From: an uncultured Bacteroidota bacterium
Lineage (GTDB): Bacteria; Bacteroidota; Bacteroidia; Chitinophagales; Saprospiraceae
NCBI GenBank assembly: GCA_937876435.1
Contig: CALEIL010000405.1
Location: 1-30,761, forward strand
DNA length: 30,761 nucleotides
Direction: 5' to 3'
In this document: positions 1 through 7,997 of the stretch, in pieces
How positions within the stretch are numbered: the stretch's first letter is position 1
Layout: each line of letters opens with the position of its first letter
Made by a program: the position numbers and the translations under genes
Notes under the pieces: model-generated
Seen by the model: only the letters and a program-made list of their open reading frames with translations
Told to the model about the DNA's origin: nothing
Databases searched by the model: none

Positions 1-46
1 ATGAATGGTTCGCATGGCTCACCAATCGTTTGTACGCGTATGATTC

Positions 47-1045
47 TCAATCTCTGCTTAAAAACTCTTCTACTTTTTCGACCATTCGCGGGCTGCCACA
101 GATAAACGGGATGCGCTGGTGCAATTCCTCTGGCTGGATATCCAGGATCCGACGCGAACCATCGGTGGCTTTTCCATTCGCCTGTTCGGTGATGAAAGCG
201 ATAGGATTGGCTTCGTATAACAATCGGAGTTTTCCGTTTTTATATTTGGTGCTTTGCGGATACAGGTAAATTCCACCCTGGATAAGATTTCGATGAAAAT
301 CCGAAACCAGTGAACCGATATACCGACTGGTATATGGCCGGTCTTCCTCCTCTTTCTGGCAATATTTGATGTAATTTTTGATGCCCTGAGGGAAATCCCT
401 GTAATACCCTTCATTGACCGAATACGTCGTCCCGGTTTCTGGAAACGTCATCCGGGGATTGGACAGATAAAATGTACCGATGGCTGGGTTGAGCGTGAAT
501 CCATTGACGCCATTGCCCATGGTAAGCACCATCATAGTGGATGTGCCGTAAATGATGTAACCGGCGGCTACTTGCTTGTGGCCTGGTTGAAGAAAATCCT
601 CCCGGGTCACCGGTGAGCCAGTTGGAGACAACCGCCGCTGGATTGAAAAAATGGTTCCCACGGAGACATTTACGTCTATGTTGGATGATCCGTCGAGAGG
701 ATCGATGGAGATAATGTATTTGTTCTTGTAGTCCTTCTCCAGTCCGCTGACCGAAATAAAATCAGGATCTTCTTCCGACAGGATACCGCAAACGATATTT
801 CTTGATATCAGGGCTTGTTGGAAGGTCTGGTTGGCGAACACGTCTAGTTTCTTCTGTTCTTCCCCCTGGATGTTTGTATCGCCGGCTTTTCCGATAATAT
901 CGACCAGTCCGGCCCGGTTGATCTCGTGATTGACCACCTTAGCTGCCAGTTTTATCGAATTCAGCAGTTGAGAGAACTCCCCCGTCGAGTACGGAAATTG
1001 TTTTTCATTTTCGATGATGAATTCGTCTAAGGTTTGAGTTTTCAT
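47..1045 (-). CDS. fbp: Class I fructose-1,6-bisphosphatase
   Basis: Hydrolyses fructose-1,6-bisphosphate to fructose-6-phosphate in gluconeogenesis; cytoplasmic, Mg-dependent. The protein aligns almost end to end with E. coli Fbp as I know it: an N-terminal KTQTLDEFI, the metal-site signature DPLDGSSNIDVNVSVGTIFS, NEGYYRDFP, RPYTSRYIGSLVSDFHRNL, GGIYLYP and a C-terminal KATDGSRRILDI. The frame is open 16 codons further upstream (to 1093), but the start at 1045 gives 332 aa, the usual family length, and begins where homologues begin, so I chose it. No clear Shine-Dalgarno sequence is visible, as expected in Bacteroidota. The next gene upstream (SMP-30) is divergent, so fbp has its own promoter somewhere in 1046-1422; I could not see a clean TAnnTTTG element there. 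Nothing is missing in the active site. Identification is firm. Confidence 0.97.
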   Translation of the reverse strand: MKTQTLDEFIIENEKQFPYSTGEFSQLLNSIKLAAKVVNHEINRAGLVDIIGKAGDTNIQGEEQKKLDVFANQTFQQALISRNIVCGILSEEDPDFISVSGLEKDYKNKYIISIDPLDGSSNIDVNVSVGTIFSIQRRLSPTGSPVTREDFLQPGHKQVAAGYIIYGTSTMMVLTMGNGVNGFTLNPAIGTFYLSNPRMTFPETGTTYSVNEGYYRDFPQGIKNYIKYCQKEEEDRPYTSRYIGSLVSDFHRNLIQGGIYLYPQSTKYKNGKLRLLYEANPIAFITEQANGKATDGSRRILDIQPEELHQRIPFICGSPRMVEKVEEFLSRD

Positions 1046-1139
1046 AAAATGAAATGCGTTGGGTGATTTAGTAAAGGTAGAAAAATTGATCACGGGTTTA
1101 AGAGAGATTTTATGATTTTAGCAGATTGGAGGATAAGAT

Positions 1140-1319
1140 GTAGAAGCTCCCGCAGATTCCGCAGATGTCGCAGAGGGGATAGGTATTTCCGGCGGACTTA
1201 TTGGGAATAGAGATCTGTGCAGATCAGCGAGATCAGCGGGAGGATAAACATCTAATCAGGATTGGTTTAGTTGATGCGGTGTAGAGGCTCCCGCAGATTC
1301 CGCCGATGTCGAAGAGGGG
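1140..1319. repeat. Nonamer-based intergenic repeats (two 39-nt copies plus a related core)
   Basis: Two 39-nt direct repeats at 1140-1178 and 1281-1319 differ at only three positions. Each contains three tandem 9-nt units of the pattern CGCAGANNN (1151-1177 in the first copy, 1292-1318 in the second, the latter with two substitutions). Between them, at 1211-1240, lies AGATCTGTGC followed by two perfect AGATCAGCG nonamers. They lie in the divergent gap between fbp and the SMP-30 gene and are not part of an ORF. Similar-looking nonamer arrays are, to my memory, scattered in intergenic DNA of several bacterial groups, but I cannot verify that here. Confidence 0.7.
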
Positions 1320-1373
1320 TTTTCATAGTGAGGATCACGAAGAATGAGGCAGGATTACGGAGTCTACAGTTGA

Positions 1374-1395
1374 TTCCTTCGCTATTACGAAGGAA
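1374..1395. repeat. Perfect 8-bp hairpin, REP-like, upstream of SMP-30 gene
   Basis: TTCCTTCG and CGAAGGAA form a perfect 8-bp stem around a 6-nt CTATTA loop, ending 27 nt before the SMP-30 start codon. A T-rich stretch (1396-1406) follows on the plus strand. It lies between divergent genes, so it does not end either one. It may be a REP-like or small non-autonomous palindromic element, or an mRNA leader hairpin of the SMP-30 transcript. The pairing is seen directly; the role is inferred. Confidence 0.55.
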
Positions 1396-1422
1396 CTTCT
1401 TATTTTGCCCAAAAATATCTGA

Positions 1423-2304
1423 ATGATAGAAGCAAAATCTATAGTAGCCTCCCAATGTGCCCTGGGAGAAGGCCCTATTTGGGATGATCGAAGAGAAAGG
1501 ATTTTCTGGGTGGATATCCTGGGCAAAGCGGTTCACCGGGCAGATGAAAGCGGGAATGATCACCAAATCTTTCGCACGGAGGATTATGTATCCAATATTT
1601 ATCTGACTGAACGGGGAGATGAACTGATTTTGAGTTTGCCCGATGGATTTTATCTTTGGACACCGGAGACTGGAGATATAAAAAAATGGGTGGAGCTGCC
1701 AAATTATGACCAGACGATCCGGACCAATGATGGCTTTTGCGATGTCCACGGAAATCTTTGGATCGGTACTATGGCGTTGACCGAAGACCCGGATTTGGGA
1801 AAATTATACATGCTGGACAACGACATGGAATGGCACGTGATGCTCGACAAGACCTCTATTTCCAATGGAATCCGTTGTCTGTCTGATGGAGCAACGTATT
1901 ATTATATCGACACACCATCTCAACTGATACAGGAGTTTCGATTTGATCCGGGGACTAATACCTGGGAATGGGCCAGAAATGTGATTGAGTTTACTCACCA
2001 GCAGGGGCATCCGGATGGAATGTCACTGGATGTGGAAGGCCGGTTGTGGGTATCTCTGTGGAACGGGTATTGCGTAGTGTGTGTGGATCCGGGATCGGGA
2101 CAGATCGTGGATCAGATAAAAGTAGCTGCCCCTCAGGTTTCGGCTAATATTTTTGGCGGAAAAAACAGAGATCAATTGTATATCACTACTGCCAGAAAAT
2201 TACTTTCTGAGAATATTCTGGAAGAATTTCCATTGACTGGGGATCTTTTTGAAGCGCATTTGGGGATCCAGGGAGGTCCCACCTATCGAAGGAAATCTCT
2301 ATGA
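1423..2304 (+). CDS. SMP-30/gluconolactonase family protein
   Basis: A six-bladed beta-propeller hydrolase of the SMP-30/gluconolactonase/LRE family. Members open sugar lactones (such as gluconolactone) in a divalent-metal-dependent reaction. Visible family residues: Glu16 in LGEGPIW, the substrate-side TNDG motif (Asn102-Asp103), metal-ligand Asn148 in SISNGI, and Asp198 in GHPDGMSLD, followed by GRLWVSLW. All metal ligands known for SMP-30 are therefore present. Length (293 aa) is typical and there is no signal peptide, so it is cytoplasmic. The ATG at 1423 starts just before the first propeller strand, as in homologues. It is monocistronic: the next gene is convergent. The exact lactone substrate cannot be told from sequence. 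It faces fbp across the repeat-rich gap, but the two are divergent and need not be linked functionally. Confidence 0.9.
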   Translation: MIEAKSIVASQCALGEGPIWDDRRERIFWVDILGKAVHRADESGNDHQIFRTEDYVSNIYLTERGDELILSLPDGFYLWTPETGDIKKWVELPNYDQTIRTNDGFCDVHGNLWIGTMALTEDPDLGKLYMLDNDMEWHVMLDKTSISNGIRCLSDGATYYYIDTPSQLIQEFRFDPGTNTWEWARNVIEFTHQQGHPDGMSLDVEGRLWVSLWNGYCVVCVDPGSGQIVDQIKVAAPQVSANIFGGKNRDQLYITTARKLLSENILEEFPLTGDLFEAHLGIQGGPTYRRKSL

Positions 2305-2393
2305 AGAATGGGCATTTTAGAATTTTATACAGGCTGATTGGAAGGGAGCATCGGGCTGGTCATTTATAGAATTTTAAATATACAATTTCCTTG

Positions 2394-3200
2394 TCAGAAG
2401 CGTCTGAATCCATATCCTCTCCCGGCCAGATCATCCAGAATTTGTCCGAGTTGGTCGTACAATTTGTCCGGTCTGCGGGGATCAGTGCCGAGATGGATGA
2501 GAAGGATGTGGCCGTGGAGCGTGTGTTCCGATTCATAGTTCATCAAATCTGAAATGATGGTTTTTGACGGGGTATAACGCTGCCCCATCTGTGGCCAGGT
2601 ATAATCCCTGGCAGTGCCAGGTCCGGGGGAGAGATTGATCAGAGTGAATCCCATGCTCGTGGTCCATTGGACGATCTCCTGGTTGTACCATTCGTAGGGC
2701 GGTAAAAATACACGTGCTTGTTTTCGAGGTATGCCGAAGAGTGATTTCATGGACCGGTAATTGGCTTCCAGGTCGGTCTCAAACGAATCCCTGCTTACCA
2801 GCGTGGAATCCCGGTGGATCCAGTCCGTGTAGAGTAGATGTTTGTCCGAGTGGGCTCCGAGGTAATGGTCATCCCGGATGAGAGCTTCGATAAACTCTTT
2901 GTTATCCGGTTTCCGGTAAAAATCTCCCGTGAAGAAAAAAGAAGCTTGTATGTTTCTATCTGTGAGCGTATTCAATACCTTCTCTCGTCCTTCATTGTGA
3001 TCGTGTCCCGAAAAGATCAGATAAATAAAAGGTTGACTCGTATCCATTCGGATGATCGCACCGGCTGGATCGGTAATTGTACGGGACCAGCCCTCCTTAG
3101 TCAGATATTTGTTTTGGGAGCTGCTACATCCTGTCCATAAGCAGGTGATCGATGCGATGACCAGAAATAAAAAAGAGAAAGATTTTGATGGAGCAACCAC
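2394..3200 (-). CDS. Polysaccharide deacetylase (NodB-fold) family lipoprotein
   Basis: A 268-aa protein with a hydrophobic N-terminus ending in Cys25 (LWTGC), an imperfect lipobox, so probably an envelope lipoprotein. The rest shows the NodB homology fold of carbohydrate esterase family 4. Motif 1 is unusual: the TFDDG position reads IFSGHDHNEG (residues 62-71), leaving a single Asp67 flanked by His66 and His68. Motif 2 is intact as HSDKH (His117, His121); motif 3 is FLPPYEWYN (165-173) and the catalytic-His motif is LLIHLGTD (His236). QASFFFTGDFYR is typical of the fold. From memory, Bacteroidota contain a subfamily with this FSGHD or FTGHE form, so this is probably not random decay. It may deacetylate a cell-envelope glycan or have lost or changed activity. 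It is downstream of the TPR gene on the same strand, 189 nt away. Confidence 0.82.
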   Translation of the reverse strand: MVAPSKSFSFLFLVIASITCLWTGCSSSQNKYLTKEGWSRTITDPAGAIIRMDTSQPFIYLIFSGHDHNEGREKVLNTLTDRNIQASFFFTGDFYRKPDNKEFIEALIRDDHYLGAHSDKHLLYTDWIHRDSTLVSRDSFETDLEANYRSMKSLFGIPRKQARVFLPPYEWYNQEIVQWTTSMGFTLINLSPGPGTARDYTWPQMGQRYTPSKTIISDLMNYESEHTLHGHILLIHLGTDPRRPDKLYDQLGQILDDLAGRGYGFRRF

Positions 3201-3265
3201 GTTTTCTATGGACTATATTTTGCATATTTTTCAAAAGCAATCGCCCTCTAACCATTCACCAATCA

Positions 3266-3374
3266 TTGAGTCGGACTCAAAAACCCTGCTGCGCTCCCGA
3301 TCGAACCCGTATCGGCCAGACTGTTCGGGTTTCCGACCCGGGAATCTGGATGGACAGGTCGCTGAACCTTGTCC
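3266..3374. repeat. Structured intergenic segment with several hairpins
   Basis: Between the TPR gene and the deacetylase gene. A 15-nt palindrome (7-bp arms) lies at 3266-3280. Short 5-bp stems lie at 3297-3315 (CCGAT/ATCGG) and 3326-3340 (CGGGT/ACCCG). A longer stem-loop lies at 3352-3374 (GGACA/TGTCC plus a GGT/ACC inner stem with one bulge). The last is 15-40 nt past the TPR stop codon on the minus strand, where a terminator would be, but no T-run follows it. I checked for a tRNA fold and could not build one. It could be a 3' UTR structure or a palindromic repeat element. Confidence 0.45.
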
Positions 3375-3389
3375 ATTTACCATTTATAT

Positions 3390-4799
3390 TTACCCACTCT
3401 GTGGAGCAAAAAATTTCAGGAGAGATTTGATGTTGTGATCGAGATCAATCCCCGAAAGGATTTGATGAAAGGTTTCTTGTCCGTCGTATTTTTCTACCAG
3501 TGCTTCTTCCAGCGTAAACATCGCTTCTTCGATCCGGTCAGATTTGACGAGTAAAGCAGCCTTGCAATACATCAGCTCGGTATCCATGGTGTTTTCGATT
3601 CCCTCATCCAGAATATTGAGGGCTTCTTCATGCTCTCCGATGGAATATAAAAAAAGGCCGTGTTTTTTCCAGATGTAGGTCTGTTCCGGCCCGATTTCTT
3701 CTGCTTTTTGGTAATAGTAATGCGATTTGGCAAATTCACCAAGACGACAATAGGCAGAGCCCATAGCGGCATAGTATTCTTCCCGAAGGTTTTCCAATCG
3801 GATAGCCTTTTGGTATTGGTGGATCGCGCTGACGTATTCTCCCTTTTTGTAATGACAACGACCGATCAGATAATAAACCTCGTCGTTGTAGGGATCCAGG
3901 CGATTGGCTTTCTTGAAAATTCGGCTGGCTTTGTCGTATTCTCCCATTTTGAGATAGCAATGAGCGATCTGGACCATCAATTCAGCATCGGGTCCCGAGA
4001 GATGGAACCATTCGTTGTAGCATTCCAATGCTTCCTTGTATCGTCCCAGTTCAAATAATAGATCTCCACGATCCTGATATCCCAGTTCAAAATCTGGTTC
4101 GATCAGATAGGCGTATTCGTAAGCGTCGAGCGCTTTTTCGTATTCTCCCACGCAGGAATAAGCCTGCCCCAGGTTGTACCAGGCCAGATAAGAATAGGGT
4201 TCTTCGTTGATGATCTTATTGTGGAGTTCGATCGATTCTTCGAAGGCATTGATCATTTCCGCGGCTACCCAGATCTTTCGGAGCGATTCCTCGTTGACTG
4301 GATAACATAGGAGAGAAAATCGGAGGGATTCGAACATCTCCTCGTAGTCCTCCAAGGCCTCATGAATCAATCCTTCCATGAAATAAATCTGACTGATTTC
4401 TTCATTGTCAGCACCTTCTTTCAAAGTTTCCAACATATCAAGTGCTTCGTCAATTTCCTTCTGACTGATCAATATTCTGACTTTGAGGAGTTTTACCTCA
4501 AAATCAAAAGGAGCAATAAGCAGTGCCCCTTCGACACTATTCATCGCATGACCCAGTTCGCGAAGCTGAAAATACAGTTCGATCTGCTGGACCCTGAAAC
4601 TTATGTCGTAAGGGTATTGCCGAACTGCTTCCCGAGCTACTTTCCCGGCATTTGCATACTCATGCTCATCCACGTAGTAGTCCATCAATTTTTGCAGAGA
4701 TTTCTCATCCAGGTAAATTTCATCACCGGATTGAATCATTTCTTCGAATTGACGGACAAGCTGGAAGATGTCAAAATTATAGTTAGGTTCACATTCCAT
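3390..4799 (-). CDS. Tetratricopeptide repeat protein
   Basis: A 469-aa protein built of TPR helices throughout. The clearest repeats run from about residue 202 to 440 with a 34-residue period, each with the W/Y-x2-LG-xxY...A...Y...A pattern (for example LAWYNLGQAYSCVGEYEKAL at 205-224, then GRYKEALECY, GEYDKASRIF, GEYVSAIHQY, GEFAKSHYYY, GEHEEALNIL). Residues 30-200 are more degenerate TPR-like helices. There is no signal peptide or membrane segment, so it is cytoplasmic and probably a protein-binding scaffold. It is rich in Glu and Tyr. I recognise it only as a TPR protein of a kind common in Bacteroidota; the partner and the process are unknown. It stands alone behind a probable own promoter (4832-4860) and diverges from the acyltransferase-ligA run. 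Confidence 0.9.
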   Translation of the reverse strand: MECEPNYNFDIFQLVRQFEEMIQSGDEIYLDEKSLQKLMDYYVDEHEYANAGKVAREAVRQYPYDISFRVQQIELYFQLRELGHAMNSVEGALLIAPFDFEVKLLKVRILISQKEIDEALDMLETLKEGADNEEISQIYFMEGLIHEALEDYEEMFESLRFSLLCYPVNEESLRKIWVAAEMINAFEESIELHNKIINEEPYSYLAWYNLGQAYSCVGEYEKALDAYEYAYLIEPDFELGYQDRGDLLFELGRYKEALECYNEWFHLSGPDAELMVQIAHCYLKMGEYDKASRIFKKANRLDPYNDEVYYLIGRCHYKKGEYVSAIHQYQKAIRLENLREEYYAAMGSAYCRLGEFAKSHYYYQKAEEIGPEQTYIWKKHGLFLYSIGEHEEALNILDEGIENTMDTELMYCKAALLVKSDRIEEAMFTLEEALVEKYDGQETFHQILSGIDLDHNIKSLLKFFAPQSG

Positions 4800-4831
4800 G
4801 TCAATAGGGGGATTAATAAACTTGTCGATTG

Positions 4832-4860
4832 TAAATATACCAAAATTCTATCCACAACAA
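4832..4860 (-). promoter_or_regulatory. Possible promoter of the TPR gene
   Basis: Read on the minus strand, TTGTTG (4855-4860) is followed, 15-18 nt later, by TATATTTA (4839-4832), one mismatch from the Bacteroidota -7 consensus TAnnTTTG. It lies about 35 nt upstream of the ATG at 4799. The match is partial, so this is only a candidate. Confidence 0.3.
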
Positions 4861-5289
4861 ATAATAAAAGAGAATACTTTTTCGTCCCGGCCCTGGTATT
4901 AACTTTAATTGTAATAACATGATAAGTGATTGATAGACAATATATTATATAAATTGAAGGGTATTTATTAAACTTAACTGTATTATATAAGCGTTTATAA
5001 ATAATTCATGAATGAATACATAAGAAGGACATATCAAAAGTGTTAAAATCGGGAACCAGAGTCATAAATTTTTGAGCCGTGATCAGGTTTTAACAAACCT
5101 GGTGGATTTTACCTGAATTGAGGAAGAAAACAAGGTCTGGTATTCCGGTCCATAGCAGGAGTTAAAATGGGTCCATTTTACCCCTGCCCGGATTGTCAGG
5201 TAAGGGAAAAATTCGGAGCAGAGAAAAGATTCTGGGAGCGGTACTTTGCGAATAGTTTTATAATTTAGAGATCCCAATTTCATTCCGTT
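4861..5289. other. AT-rich divergent intergenic region with two hairpins
   Basis: No credible ORF. The stretch 4900-5040 is very AT-rich, with TATTATATAA repeated at 4943-4952 and 4981-4990 and a palindrome at 5004-5013. Two strong hairpins follow: 5084-5101 (CAGGTTT/AAACCTG, 4-nt loop) and 5163-5180 (TAAAATGG/CCATTTTA, 2-nt spacer). GTTAAAA occurs near 5042 and 5161 and inverted inside the first hairpin. TACTTTGC at 5242-5249 resembles a -7 element shortened by one base and could drive the acyltransferase gene. Confidence 0.5.
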
Positions 5290-5835
5290 ATGCGCGTAAA
5301 ACAGTGGTTTGCAAAGAAAATATTGTATATTCTGGGCTGGGAAGTGACGGGGGATCCTGTCAATACACCCAAAGCACTGTTTGTGGTAGCCCCGCATACA
5401 CACTGGCTGGATATTCCTCTGGGCTTTTTGATCCGGGCATATCTGGGTTTGGATGTGCGTTTTATCGCCAAGAAATCACTCTTTACCGGCATGAAAGGAT
5501 ATATTTTCCGATGGTTGGGAGGGTACCCGGTGGATCGCAGCCGCAATCAGGGGTTGGTGAAGTCGGTGGTGGAAGCATTTAACTCCCAGGAACATTTTTA
5601 TTTGGGTCTGGCGCCGGAAGGAACCAGAAAAAAGGTCAATCAGCTGAGAACAGGGTTTTATTATATAGCTCTCGAAGGTAGGATTCCAATGTTTCTGACC
5701 ACGTTTGATTTTGAACACAAACGCGTAGAGTTCACTGGCCCGGTATGGGCAGATGGATCCAATCCCGACCAGATCCGTGAAATCGAATCACATTTCAGAG
5801 GGATCAAAGGCCGGGTTCCTGAATACAGTTTTTAA
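5290..5835 (+). CDS. PlsC-like lysophospholipid acyltransferase family protein
   Basis: Transfers an acyl group to a glycerol-phosphate-type or related lipid acceptor at the inner membrane. The 181-aa protein has the family motifs in order: HX4D as PHTHWLD (His36, Asp41), a GGYPVDRSR block (77-85) and EGTR (110-113) in APEGTRKK. It is shorter than canonical PlsC (about 240 aa) and lacks a long N-terminal hydrophobic anchor. It resembles the short Bacteroidota forms annotated as 1-acyl-sn-glycerol-3-phosphate acyltransferase, but the acceptor could be another lipid. The ATG at 5290 sits a few residues before the first conserved helix. ligA follows after 21 nt on the same strand, so they are probably co-transcribed, though no functional link is evident. 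Confidence 0.88.
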   Translation: MRVKQWFAKKILYILGWEVTGDPVNTPKALFVVAPHTHWLDIPLGFLIRAYLGLDVRFIAKKSLFTGMKGYIFRWLGGYPVDRSRNQGLVKSVVEAFNSQEHFYLGLAPEGTRKKVNQLRTGFYYIALEGRIPMFLTTFDFEHKRVEFTGPVWADGSNPDQIREIESHFRGIKGRVPEYSF

Positions 5836-5856
5836 TTTCAAAAAGCAATCAACTAT

Positions 5857-7962
5857 ATGAGCGATTTCAGCCATTTTAGAGATTTAACCCGATTCTATCT
5901 TGATATGCCGGAGGTCTCGGACGCCAGTCAGAAGCATTATGACGAGCTATTGGACGTCCTGAGGTATCACGAAAGAAAGTACTACATCGATAACGACCCT
6001 CAGGTATCGGATCCGGAATATGACCGATTGTTTAAACTGGCGGAAAGTATAGAAAGGAGTCATCCCGAATGGTTGTCTCCTATGAGTCCCACCCAGCGTG
6101 TCGGCTCTGATGTAGTCACCGGACAGGACACGATCCAGCACCTTAGTCCGATGCTCTCCCTGGCCAATTCGTACAACGAAGCAGACTTGCTCGACTTCGA
6201 CAGGCAGGTGCGGAAAATATTGGCTCATGACGAAGTGGTGGAATACTCCGTCGAACCCAAATTTGATGGGGGAAGCATCGTGGTCGTCTATGACCACAAC
6301 CGATTGAGTTCAGCCGCAACGCGTGGAGATGGTTATTTTGGTGAAGAAATCACTGCGAATATCAGGACGTTGAGAACCGTTCCTCTCACGGCTGATTTTG
6401 CCTCGGCGGGCATTACCAGAGTGGAATTGCGAGGGGAGGCTCTGATCAGGAAGGATCGATTTGAAAAAATAAACGAGCGAAGGATGCAGGAAGGTGAGGT
6501 ATTGTTTGCCAATCCCCGAAACGCGGCTACAGGCGGACTCAGGATGAAAGATCCGGCTGATACAGCCCGGCGTGGAATTGAGGCTTTTTTTTATCAGATT
6601 GCATATTTCGAGGGACAACCTACAGATGAAAACATGATCAACAGTCACTATGCCCGGATAAAATTACTCGGTGATCTGGGATTCAAGGTGCCCGGGCAGG
6701 GGATCAAAAAATGTAAATCGATCGGGGAAGTGGTTGATTTCTGTGCGGAATGGGAAGCAAAACGCGAGACATATGGGTATGAAATAGATGGCATGGTCAT
6801 CAAAGTGGACCGCGTGGATTTTCAGGAAACCCTCGGTAGTACCAGCCATCATCCCAGGTGGGCTATCGCTTATAAGTTCAAGGCAAAACAAGCTACCAGT
6901 ACACTGGAGGAAGTCCAGTATCAGGTGGGGAAAATCGGGACCATCACCCCGGTCGCCAAGATAACTCCTACCCAACTGGCAGGGGTGACGATTTCTTCGA
7001 TCTCGCTTCACAATGAGGATTTTATCACTGGCAAGGATATTCGTCTGGGAGATCAGGTGCTGATCGAACGAGCTGGTGACGTCATACCTTATATAGTGAA
7101 ATCCTTTCCTGAGCTCCGCAATGGAACCGAGGAGGAAATCAAATTCCCTGTTGATTGTCCCGTGTGTGATACTCCGCTCGTGCGGGAGGAATCGGAAGCA
7201 GCCTGGCGGTGTCCCAATATCAATTGTGATGCCCAGGTCCTGCAGCGGATCATATATCATGTATCCAAGGATGCTATGGATATAGATGGATTGGGTAAAG
7301 CTCTGGTACAAACGTTTTTCGAGAAAGGCTGGTTGCGCAACGTAAGTCACGTGTACAATCTCGATTTTGATCAAATAAAAACGCTGGAAGGATTTGGGGA
7401 GAAGTCCGTTCAAAACCTCCGGGCCAGCATCGAAAAAGCCCGGTCCAATTCTCTCAAGCGGATCCTGACCAGTCTGAGCATTCACCATCTTGGTAAAAAA
7501 GCATCGTCCCTGATCGCCGCCGAAATCGGAAGTTTGTGGGATCTCATTGATTGGGACATAGAGGATTATATGAAGATCAAGGATATCGGTCCGGTCGTTG
7601 CTCGCAATATGCACGATTTCTTCTCTGTTTCTGAAAATGTGGCGATGTTGAAAAAAATGGAAGAGTACGGGGTCGATATGAGTCAGAAGGAGGAAGATAA
7701 ACCCATTCGGGTCGCGGAAGATGCGCCTTTATTGGGGAAGACCATCCTGTTTACCGGGAGTTTGCAATCGATGACCCGGAATGAGGCGAAAAAATTGGCG
7801 GAAGAGCACGGTGGTAAAAACATTTCTGCCGTAAGTGGGAACCTCGATATTTTGGTAGTAGGCGAAAATGCCGGATCCAAACTCAAAAAAGCTCAGGAGC
7901 TGGGTACGATCTCCATTTTGACCGAGGAAGAATTCAAACAATTAATTGGAATTGAGGTTTGA
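5857..7962 (+). CDS. ligA: NAD-dependent DNA ligase LigA
   Basis: Seals nicks in DNA during replication and repair using NAD+. The 701-aa protein has the full domain order: Ia NAD-binding domain (HERKYYIDNDPQVSDPEYDRL, about 38-58), adenylation domain with catalytic Lys135 in EPKFDGG, OB fold, a four-Cys zinc finger (Cys434, 437, 452, 457), helix-hairpin-helix repeats (about 470-600) and a C-terminal BRCT domain (about 625-699, beginning PLLGKTILFTG). The start at 5857 adds about 20 residues before the usual family N-terminus. Met17 would be an alternative, but the first Met fits the 21-nt spacing behind the acyltransferase. The motif after the catalytic Lys is KFDGGS rather than the common KIDGLA; the essential Lys-x-Asp-Gly is kept. 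Identification is firm. Confidence 0.97.
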   Translation: MSDFSHFRDLTRFYLDMPEVSDASQKHYDELLDVLRYHERKYYIDNDPQVSDPEYDRLFKLAESIERSHPEWLSPMSPTQRVGSDVVTGQDTIQHLSPMLSLANSYNEADLLDFDRQVRKILAHDEVVEYSVEPKFDGGSIVVVYDHNRLSSAATRGDGYFGEEITANIRTLRTVPLTADFASAGITRVELRGEALIRKDRFEKINERRMQEGEVLFANPRNAATGGLRMKDPADTARRGIEAFFYQIAYFEGQPTDENMINSHYARIKLLGDLGFKVPGQGIKKCKSIGEVVDFCAEWEAKRETYGYEIDGMVIKVDRVDFQETLGSTSHHPRWAIAYKFKAKQATSTLEEVQYQVGKIGTITPVAKITPTQLAGVTISSISLHNEDFITGKDIRLGDQVLIERAGDVIPYIVKSFPELRNGTEEEIKFPVDCPVCDTPLVREESEAAWRCPNINCDAQVLQRIIYHVSKDAMDIDGLGKALVQTFFEKGWLRNVSHVYNLDFDQIKTLEGFGEKSVQNLRASIEKARSNSLKRILTSLSIHHLGKKASSLIAAEIGSLWDLIDWDIEDYMKIKDIGPVVARNMHDFFSVSENVAMLKKMEEYGVDMSQKEEDKPIRVAEDAPLLGKTILFTGSLQSMTRNEAKKLAEEHGGKNISAVSGNLDILVVGENAGSKLKKAQELGTISILTEEEFKQLIGIEV

Positions 7963-7997
7963 AATAGAACCTTCAAAGTGAAACAACAACCGAATAA

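Noticed and set aside
1046..1093. Sixteen-codon N-terminal extension of fbp
   Set aside because: Homologues start at the MKTQ-type Met, and 332 aa is the family length.
3270..3370. tRNA or tRNA remnant
   Set aside because: GTTCG-like stretches occur, but no cloverleaf with matching acceptor and anticodon arms could be drawn.
6664..7614. Long minus-strand ORF (316 aa) inside ligA
   Set aside because: It is antisense to the firmly identified ligA and has no recognisable domain.
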